Shown here: positions 56,794-64,000 of the stretch, piece after piece
Numbering within the stretch: the first letter of the stretch is position 1
Layout of the letters: the number at the start of each line of letters is the position of its first letter
Assembly: GCA_903813345.2 (NCBI GenBank)
Contig: CAIIXF020000012.1
Location: 785,318 to 849,317 of the forward strand
Length of the DNA stretch: 64,000 bases
Direction of reading: 5' to 3'
Origin: Owenia fusiformis
Lineage: Eukaryota > Annelida > Polychaeta > Sabellida > Oweniidae
Notes under the pieces: generated by a model
Databases searched by the model: none
What the model saw: the letters and a program-made list of their open reading frames with translations, nothing else
What the model was told of the DNA's origin: nothing
Translations under genes and position numbers: made by a program

Positions 56794-59700
56794 TTAAGTG
56801 TTTACAACATCTGGATGGGTCTCATCATTGAATACAGTCATAAACATCTCATATGACTTACTGAAGTAGTCTAGTGATGTTCTGTAATCCTTTCTATTAT
56901 AGTGGACTACATCTAGCTGGTGCAAAGAGGCAGCTACTCTTGGGTGTGGAGCATCACCATATATCTGTCTCCTCATCTCTAAGCTGTCAGTGGAGTATTT
57001 AAGAGCAGCATTGTGATCACCTTTAGCCTGGTAGACTGAACCTAGCATATGTAAAGAGGTAGCTACATCTGGGTGTGGAGCATCACCATATATCTGTCTG
57101 TACATCTCTAAGCTGTCAGTGGAGTATTTAAGAGCAGCATTGTGATCACCTTTATCCTTGTAGACTGTACTTAGCTGGTGCAAAGAGGCAGCTACATCTG
57201 GGTGTGGAGCATCACCATATATCTGTCTGTACATCTCTAAGCTGTCAGTGGAGTATTTAAGAGCAGCATTGTGATCACCTTTATCCTTGTAGACTGTACT
57301 TAGCTGGTGCAAAGAGGCAGCTACATCTGGGTGTGGAGCATCACCATATATCTGCCTCATCATCTCTAGGCTGTCAGTGGAGTATTTAAGAGCAGCATTG
57401 TGATCACCTTTAGCCTGGTAGACTGTACCTAGCTGGTGTAAAGAGGTAGCTACATCTGGGTGTGGAGCATCACCATATATCTGCCTCTTCATCTCTAAGC
57501 TGTCAGTGAAGTATTTCAGAGCAGCATTGTGATCACCTTTATCCTTGTAGACTGTACTTAGCTGGTGCAAAGAGGCAGCTACATCTGAGTGTGGAGCATC
57601 ACCATATATCTGCCTCTTCATTTCTAGGCTGTCAGCTGAGTATTTAAGAGCAGCATTGTGATCACCTTTAGCCTGGTAGACTGAACCTAGCATATATAAA
57701 GAGGCAGCTACATCTGGGTGTGGAGCATCACCATATATCTGCCTCTTCATCTCTAGGCTGTCAGCTGAGTATTTAAGAGCAGCATTGTGATCACCTTTAG
57801 CCTGGTAGACTGTACCTAGCTGGTGTAAAGAGGCAGCTACATCTGAGTGTGGAGCATCACCATATATCTGCCTCTTCATTTCTAAGCTGTCAGTGGAGCA
57901 ATCAAGAGCAGCATTGTGATCACCTTTATCCTGGTGGACTATACCTAGCTGGTGCAAAGAGACAGCTACATCTGAGTGTGGAGCATCCCCATGTATCTGT
58001 CTGTACATCTTCAGGCCAGCAGTGAAGAACTCTAGAGCTTAAGCTATACCTCCTTTAGCCTGGTAGACAGCTCCAGTCTGGGCTAAAGAGATAGCTACAT
58101 CTGGGTGAGGAGTATCACCATTTATCTGCCTCTTCATCTCCAGGCTGTCACTGAAATACTTTAGAGCTCTTATGTTATCACCTTTTGCCTGGTAGACTGT
58201 ACCTACCTGGTGTAAAGAGACAGCTACATCTGAGTGTGGAGCATCCCCATGTATCTGTCTGTACATCCTCAGGCCTGCAGTAAAGAACTCTAGAGCTTTA
58301 GCTATATCTCCTTTAGCCTGGTAGACAGCTCCAGTCTGGGCTAAAGAGACAGCTACATCTGGGTGAGGAGTATCACCATATATCTGCCTCTTCATCTCCA
58401 GGCTGTCACTGAAGTACTTTAGAGCTCTTATCTTATCACCTTTTGCCTGGTAGACTGTACCTACCTGGTGTAAAGAGACAGCTACATCTGAGTGTGGAGC
58501 ATCCCCATGTATCTGTCTGTACATCTTCAGGCCAGCAGTGAAGAACTCTAGGGCTTTAGCTTTATCACCTTTAGCCCGGTAGACAGCTCCAATCTGGGCT
58601 AACGAGACAGCTACATCTGGGTGAGGAGTATCACCATATATCTGCCTCTTCATCTCCAGGCTGTCACTGAAATACTTTAGAGCTCTTATGTTATCACCTT
58701 TTGCCTGGTAGACTGTACCTACCTGGTGTAAAGAGACAGCTACATCTGAGTGTGGAGCATCCCCATGTATCTGTCTGTACATCTTCAGGCCAGCAGTGAA
58801 GAACTCTAGGGCTTTAGCTTTATCACCTTTAGCCCGGTAGACAGCTCCAATCTGGGCTAAAGAGACAGCTACATCTGGGTGAGGAGTATCACCATATATC
58901 TGCCTCTTCATCTCCAGGCTGTCACTGAAATACTTTAGAGCTCTTATGTTATCACCTTTTGCCTGGTAGACTGTACCTACCTGGTGTAAAGAGACAGCTA
59001 CATCTGAGTGTGGAGCATCCCCATGTATCTGTCTGTACATCTTCAGGCCAGCAGTGAAGAACTCCAGAGCTTTAGCTTTATCACCTTTAGCCCGATAGAC
59101 AATTCCAATCTGGGCTAAAGAGACAGCTACATCTGGGTGTGGAGCATCACCATATATCTGCCTCTTCATCCCCAGGCTGTCACTGAAATACTTTAGAGCT
59201 CTTATGTTATCACCTTTAGCCTGGCAAACTGTACCTACCTGGTGTAAAGAGACAGCTACATCTGAGTGTGGAGCATCCCCATGTATCTGTCTGTATATCC
59301 TCAGGCCTGCAGTAAAGAACTCTAGGGCTTTAGCTTTATCACCTTTAGCCCGGTAGACAACTCCAATCTGGGCTGAAGAGACAGCTACATCTGGGTGAGG
59401 AGTATCACCATATATCTGCCTCTTCATCTCCAGGCTGTCACTGAAGTACTTTAGAGCTCTTATGTTATCACCTTTTGCCTGGTAGACTGTACCTACCTGG
59501 TGTAAAGAGACAGCTACATCTGAGTGTGGAGCATCCCCATGTATCTGTCTGTACATCTTCAGGCCAGCAGTGAAGAACTCCAGGGCTTTAGCTTTATCAC
59601 CTTTAGCCCGGTAGACAGCTCCAATCTGGGCTAAAGAGACAGCTACATCTGGGTGTGGAGCATCACCATATATCTGCCTCTTCATCTCCAGGCTGTCACT

Positions 59701-62700
59701 GAAATACTTTAGAGCTCTTATGTAATCACCTTTTGCCTGGTAGACTGTACCTACCTGGTGTAAAGAGACAGCTACATCTGAGTGTGGAGCATCCCCATGT
59801 ACCTGTCTGTATATCCTCAGGCCTGCAGTAAAGAACTCTAGGGCTTTAGCTTTATCACCTTTAGCCCGGTAGACAACTCCAATCTGGGCTAAAGAGACAG
59901 CTACATCTGGGTGTGGAGCATAACCATATATCTGCCTCTTCATCTCCAGGCTGTCACTTAAATACTTTAGAGCTCTTATGTAATCACCTTTTGCCTGGTA
60001 GACTTTACCTAGCTGGTGTAAAGAGACAGCTACATCTGTGTGTGGAGCATCACCATGAATTTGTTTACTAATTTTAAGACTTTCTTCAAAATAAGTTGAA
60101 GAAATACTATGCTTGTCTATACTGTGATATAAACTTCCCAATGTATATTTTATGTCATTCATCTGTTGTAAAGTACCATTAACTTGTACTGAATCCTGTT
60201 CTTTTTTAAAAGCCTCAATTGCACTGTCAAAAATATTCATACTTTGAAATATTTCCCCTTTAACTGTGTTGGAATTATCAAAGTACCTTTTTTTCCACTT
60301 CCAATTATCAGAGTTGTTTTTATTGCCTATTTTACATTCAACCTGAAGGAAATCTAACCAAGGCTTAAAGGTGTAACAAAATCGAAATATTGCACTATAA
60401 TCACGAACTGACATTGATTTTGATGGATCATCATCATCTTGTGGTCGGGTGAAACAGATATCATCATGTTGTCTGTTATATCTGCTGTATACTAAATGAC
60501 GGAGGTTTATAGCAATGCAAACCATGAGTTTTAGATCTCTACAAGCCTTTGGTTCAATTATACCTTTCTTTTCAAGGTCACTGAGGATATCAAGGGGGGC
60601 ATCAAACTCACACCCATATTTCAATTTTAAGGTATTGATAGATATTGTTGCAAACCTATAGATATCCTTTTTAGTATGTATTTGGGAGGAGAGGGATTTT
60701 GGAGTGAAAGGATGTTTAGAGAAGTTCTCAAGGTCTTCTTTCATTGTATCCATACCTCGTTCATAGGCTATAGAGTTCTCGGATCCCTTTGATGGAGAGG
60801 CAAGGATTTGATTAATCATGGATGTGTATTCATCAACTAGCTCTTCATACCCATGAAGGAGAGTCTTTGACTGAAGGACATCACTTAGATGATAGCCCTC
60901 CTTCTCTGACTTGTCCTCCTGTTGGCACTCAGCCATCTCTGATAGGGTCATTATGAGTTCAATGGGTTCAGGTCTGTTTTGAGTTGCTTTACGGCCAAGT
61001 GGAGTCTTGCTTGCCCATGGAGAGGCACCATCAAACGAGATGCCCTGGGGTGTAATATCATCAAAAAAGTCATTATCTTTAACTCCCTCAAGGAGCTTGT
61101 TGTGATCATTGAGAACTGGGATGCTCAGACAGTAAGGAAGTGTTTCAGACAGATTGAGGATTTTGATATGAATGTAGTGGGCAAGTACTCTAAAATATGC
61201 CTTGATATCCTCAATTTGTTCTGGGGATTTCCCTGTAGGATCATACAGTACTGAAAACTCTAGATCTGACCAGGCTGTTGCCTCTTTACGAGCCAATGAG
61301 CCATGACCTAATATGGCATATCTACATTGAGGGACACCTAAAACTTTCATACAATCTTCAATAACTGAGTTGTGAAACCATTTTATCTTGTCAGTGAGCT
61401 CATTATAAAATACATTGCTTTCTTCAATTGTTTGAATTTCGGCTTCTTCACTCATATCTGCTGTGATGGACAAATCTATTTTCATAACATTCTCGTGAAT
61501 ATGGTTGATAGTGTTTGTCTCATATTCACGCACCTTATTTATCAATGAATTGAGCTTCGTTGCACTTTCAGATGTTGACATATTGCTAACCTTTGGGGTG
61601 CTCGGTACTTTCTTTAAAAATTCAGTCTCTGTAACCTGGAGTCTTTCTTTGATATTTGCAATACGACTACCTGTGTTATGATCCTCATTGTCCTGTTGGA
61701 TCTTTTGGTATCTCCTCAGTGCAGCATTTAGGAGGCAACATGCTTTTGTAAAGTACCAGCCTTCAGGTGATGTTTCAGTGAGCTTGAGGTATTCTTCAGC
61801 CAGCTCACACATATCTTTGGCCTGTTGTTCTATCTGTTTACTGTTCTTCTGTTTTTTGCCATATTTAGCAATACGCTGGCCTAGTCTGTACATGTAGGTA
61901 GATGTTTCTGAATAAAGATGAAAAAGAAGTTTGCATGTTTTAAAAGTGGGACTAAAAGCTTACAATTAACTTGTTTTATAAGACCTAAGGTCTGTTGGTC
62001 AGATGAAGCATAATGGTCAGAAAAAATTGAAAAATTGATCCCCTGTCGAAAGTTTGTTAAGAAAAATCTTCATGCTAATCAATAAATACTACACCAATTA
62101 TAGAATATTCTTTTTAAGCTCTCATTCTTGGGCTGTAAATAAACATAGCATATACACAGGCTGGTATCGAAATATTTGTCCGCTGTGACGGAGCATGCTA
62201 TTTTTCATAAAAACACTAAGAATACTTCACGATTTATTTTTTAACTCATATGTTTCGTTAAACCATACAAAATTACTTACTCCATGCAATGGATATATCA
62301 TTTGCGGGTAACTTTCACTTCTGTTTGAAGTCCAATTACGCTGGGAAGAAAAGCTATTGAAAATGGCGCCGGAGTATCATACTTCAAAATGTACCATTTC
62401 TTGTTTAACTTTCTAATGGCACGATAAAGTGACACGATAATATTAACACATGGTTTCAGCATAACTATGAAGGTATAAACAAGATGTTGATGTATTTGGT
62501 CTTTTTAATTCTTTTATAAAAAATAATGTTTAATTTTTTTGTCCGCTGTGACGGAGCAGTTGCAAATGTGAACTGTGAAAATGCTCCGTCACAGCGGACA
62601 AAAAATATTAATATTATTTTTTATTAAAAAATTAAAAAGACCCAATGCATTAATATCTCATTAATACATTCAGAGTTATGCTTTAAACATATGTTAATAT

Positions 62701-63217
62701 TATCGTGTCACTATATCATGCCATTAACAAGTTAAAAAAGAAATGGTACATTTTAGAGTTTGATACTCTGGCGCCGTTTTCAATAGATTTTACTCCTAGC
62801 GTTATTGGACTTCAAACAGAAGTGAAGGTTACACGCAAATGATATATCCATTGCATGGAGTAAGTAATTATCTTTGATATAACGAAACATATGAGTTAAA
62901 AAATAAATCGTGAAGCATTCTTAGTGTTTTTATGAAAAATAGCATGCTCCGTCACAGCGGACAAATCTTTCGATACCAGCCTGTGATATAGGATCTTGAA
63001 TATTGAAGTTTTGCATACTTGTACTTTGACATGTCACTCTATGTACAAAGTGCTTAAAACTGTCTGTTATTACTGTTTTTGACAATTTAACTATTTGTTT
63101 GGCTTGTCTCACCTCCAGTGTCATTGAGGCTATTAGATCTTGTCGTTTCTTTGGCTTCTTTACGTGATTGAGATCTTTGAAGAAATCGTTCTTTACCCTT
63201 TGGTGCATCAAGGGGGG
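56794..63217 (-). CDS. DUF294-type nucleotidyltransferase fused to about 26 kinesin-light-chain-like TPR units; one in-frame stop
   Basis: A last exon of 5.1 kb (61907-56794) follows an upstream exon (63217-63113); the splice joins ...NDTG to ETSTYMYRLGQRIAKYG in phase, and more 5' exons probably lie beyond the window. Counting from M at 61893: about 170-330 is a GlnD/DUF294-like nucleotidyltransferase with GHGSLARKEATAWSDLE (196-212; GS loop and acidic D210/E212); about 395-480 resembles DUF294_C (IYRFATISINTLKLKYG, KACRDLKLMV, NLRHLVY). From about 575 come TPRs: eight 84-residue pairs (HGDAPHSDVAVSLHQVGTVY / PHPDVAVSLAQIGAVYRAKG), then nine 42-residue units, ending at TAA 56794. At 58041-58039 an AAA Lys codon of the repeat (GDIAKALEFF) is TAA, splitting the frame into 1284 and about 415 codons. 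No membrane segment seen. Substrate and function unknown; the TPR array suggests a protein-binding sensor or scaffold. Confidence 0.87.
56860..58009. repeat. 126-bp coding tandem repeat, 9 copies (single TPRs)
   Basis: Nine 126-base units encode one TPR each (SLHQLSTVYKDKGDHNAALK, YSTDSLEM.RQIYGDAPHPD). Unlike the upstream array, the period is one TPR, not two. The last unit (HYNRKDYRTSLDYFSKSYEM) is divergent, as usual for an array edge. Confidence 0.9.
58010..60060. repeat. 252-bp coding tandem repeat, 8 copies (TPR pairs)
   Basis: Eight copies of a 252-base unit encode alternating TPR types A (VSLHQVGTVYQAKGDNIRAL) and B (VSLAQIGAVYRAKGDKAKAL). Copies are nearly identical at the DNA level, with changes such as GDNIRAL/GDYIRAL/GDKIRAL, pointing to recent expansion or gene conversion. 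Confidence 0.9.
58039..58041 (-). other. in-frame TAA in the TPR array
   Basis: Neighbouring 84-residue units read gct aaa gct cta gag; here the same position is gct taa gct cta gag, with the frame and repeat register intact on both sides. It could be a real nonsense allele, a sequencing error or a read-through site; the sequence alone cannot tell. Downstream, ATG at 58008 would allow a 404-residue TPR-only product. Confidence 0.85.
62155..62985. mobile_element. 831-bp near-perfect palindromic element in the nucleotidyltransferase-TPR intron
   Basis: Starts cacaggctggtatcgaaata and ends with its inverse cgataccagcctgtg, flanked by atata at 62150-62154 and 62986-62990. Both arms of about 400 bases pair almost throughout. 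The subterminal word tttgtccgctgtgacggagc occurs at each end and again, as an inverted pair 24 bases apart, in the centre (62540-62603). Non-coding. CAC ends with a 5-bp duplication would fit Transib-like elements, but the AT-only target makes its length uncertain. Confidence 0.8.
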
Positions 63218-64000
63218 CTATAAAAAGAAATTCATTATGGGAGGAGTTAAGATAGAAAAATCTTTTTTATTTCAGGACATTTTACAGTAAACTTGTATCA
63301 GTGAGCATCTCCTATTTCTATAAACATTTTTGGTCAACAACTTTTTTTCTCATTTACTCACATGTTTGGGTAGTATATAGTCCATGTTTAGAAATTCGAT
63401 TGCCATGGTAATTAGATTGCCATGGTAATTGGAGTACCATGCTATTTCCAGTACCATAATAACTCATAGCACACATGCTCTATATCTTTTAGTTTTTGTC
63501 AGAGTTGAAAAACCTAGATTGTTAGTTGAGGATTAATAAATGCATGTATTCCAGATGTATAAAAAAGGAGAAATTCTTTGATCTGAATTTTTGGTAAAGT
63601 ATGTCACTGAATTTCATGAATTTTCATATTCTGTAAAGTAAAACTAATTCCCTAAACTAATAGTCTTTGCAAAAAACTGAAAGCTGAGACCATATTAAAT
63701 TGCGTTATGTTTACCTGAAAATAATATAGAAATCCAATTAGGAAGCAATTAAAATTTCTGAACATAAGGAACTTCCTTAAACTACCTTTTTATTGTAGCA
63801 GACTATCTACTTTGAACAGTAAACACTAAATCTTTGAAATTCCATTGGATTTACTTGTCTTAATAACCAACATTAGTAAAGCAGACAAACGAAAAATTTC
63901 AATCCCCTCAAATTTCTGTCAAAAAAGGAAAATGTTTGGGGAGAAATCCCTTTAAACTATGTGTTTTTTATGTTTAGTTACTTCTTTTGATAGATCCATA
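63218..64000. other. upstream intron of the nucleotidyltransferase-TPR gene
   Basis: No exon recognised. A short direct duplication, attgccatggtaatt-agattgccatggtaattgg, lies at 63400-63432. The region presumably is intron leading to 5' exons outside the window. Confidence 0.45.

Noticed and set aside
60979-61897. Plus-strand ORFs of 91 and 69 codons
   Set aside because: Antisense shadows of the nucleotidyltransferase domain.
62930-63211. 93-codon minus-strand ORF (MMHQRVKNDFF...)
   Set aside because: Different frame from the exon 63217-63113, which instead splices in phase to the large gene; the ORF runs into the palindromic element.

Overview
This is eukaryotic nuclear DNA from an animal. 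All recognisable genes have GT-AG introns, their proteins are metazoan (ZNRF3/RNF43, TADA2A, TXNDC17, a Golgi carbohydrate sulfotransferase), the DNA is AT-rich, and it is packed with small DNA transposons, LINE remnants and satellites. The gene set, repeat load and a large kinesin-light-chain-like TPR gene suggest a marine invertebrate, perhaps a lophotrochozoan or an invertebrate deuterostome; the phylum cannot be fixed from the sequence.

Layout. (1) 1-28.8 kb, minus strand: first two coding exons of a ZNRF3/RNF43 E3 ligase gene (exon 1 28623-28814, exon 2 11292-11414) separated by a 17.2 kb intron; bases 1-11291 belong to the next intron and later exons lie outside. (2) 31.3-33.4 kb, plus strand: a complete two-exon carbohydrate sulfotransferase, whose intron holds a 30-bp minisatellite and which is followed by a 62-bp satellite. 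(3) 34.8-44.0 kb, minus strand: complete TADA2A in 11 coding exons (435 aa), with repeats in most larger introns. (4) 44-52 kb: transposon-rich spacer with three nested MITEs, a 2-kb inverted-repeat element and a LINE 3' end. (5) 52.6-53.3 kb, plus strand: first two coding exons of TXNDC17; the rest was not found. (6) 56.8-63.2 kb, minus strand: a very large gene fusing a DUF294-type nucleotidyltransferase, its C-terminal partner domain and about 26 TPR units, interrupted by one in-frame TAA; an 831-bp palindromic element sits in its intron.

The genes do not form a pathway: ZNRF3 acts in Wnt receptor turnover, the sulfotransferase in Golgi glycan modification, TADA2A in SAGA/ATAC-type histone acetylation, TXNDC17 in cytosolic disulfide reduction. 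The nucleotidyltransferase-TPR gene is the least understood and most interesting locus. All exon boundaries were read by eye from splice signals, phase continuity and family knowledge; no alignment or RNA evidence was available.
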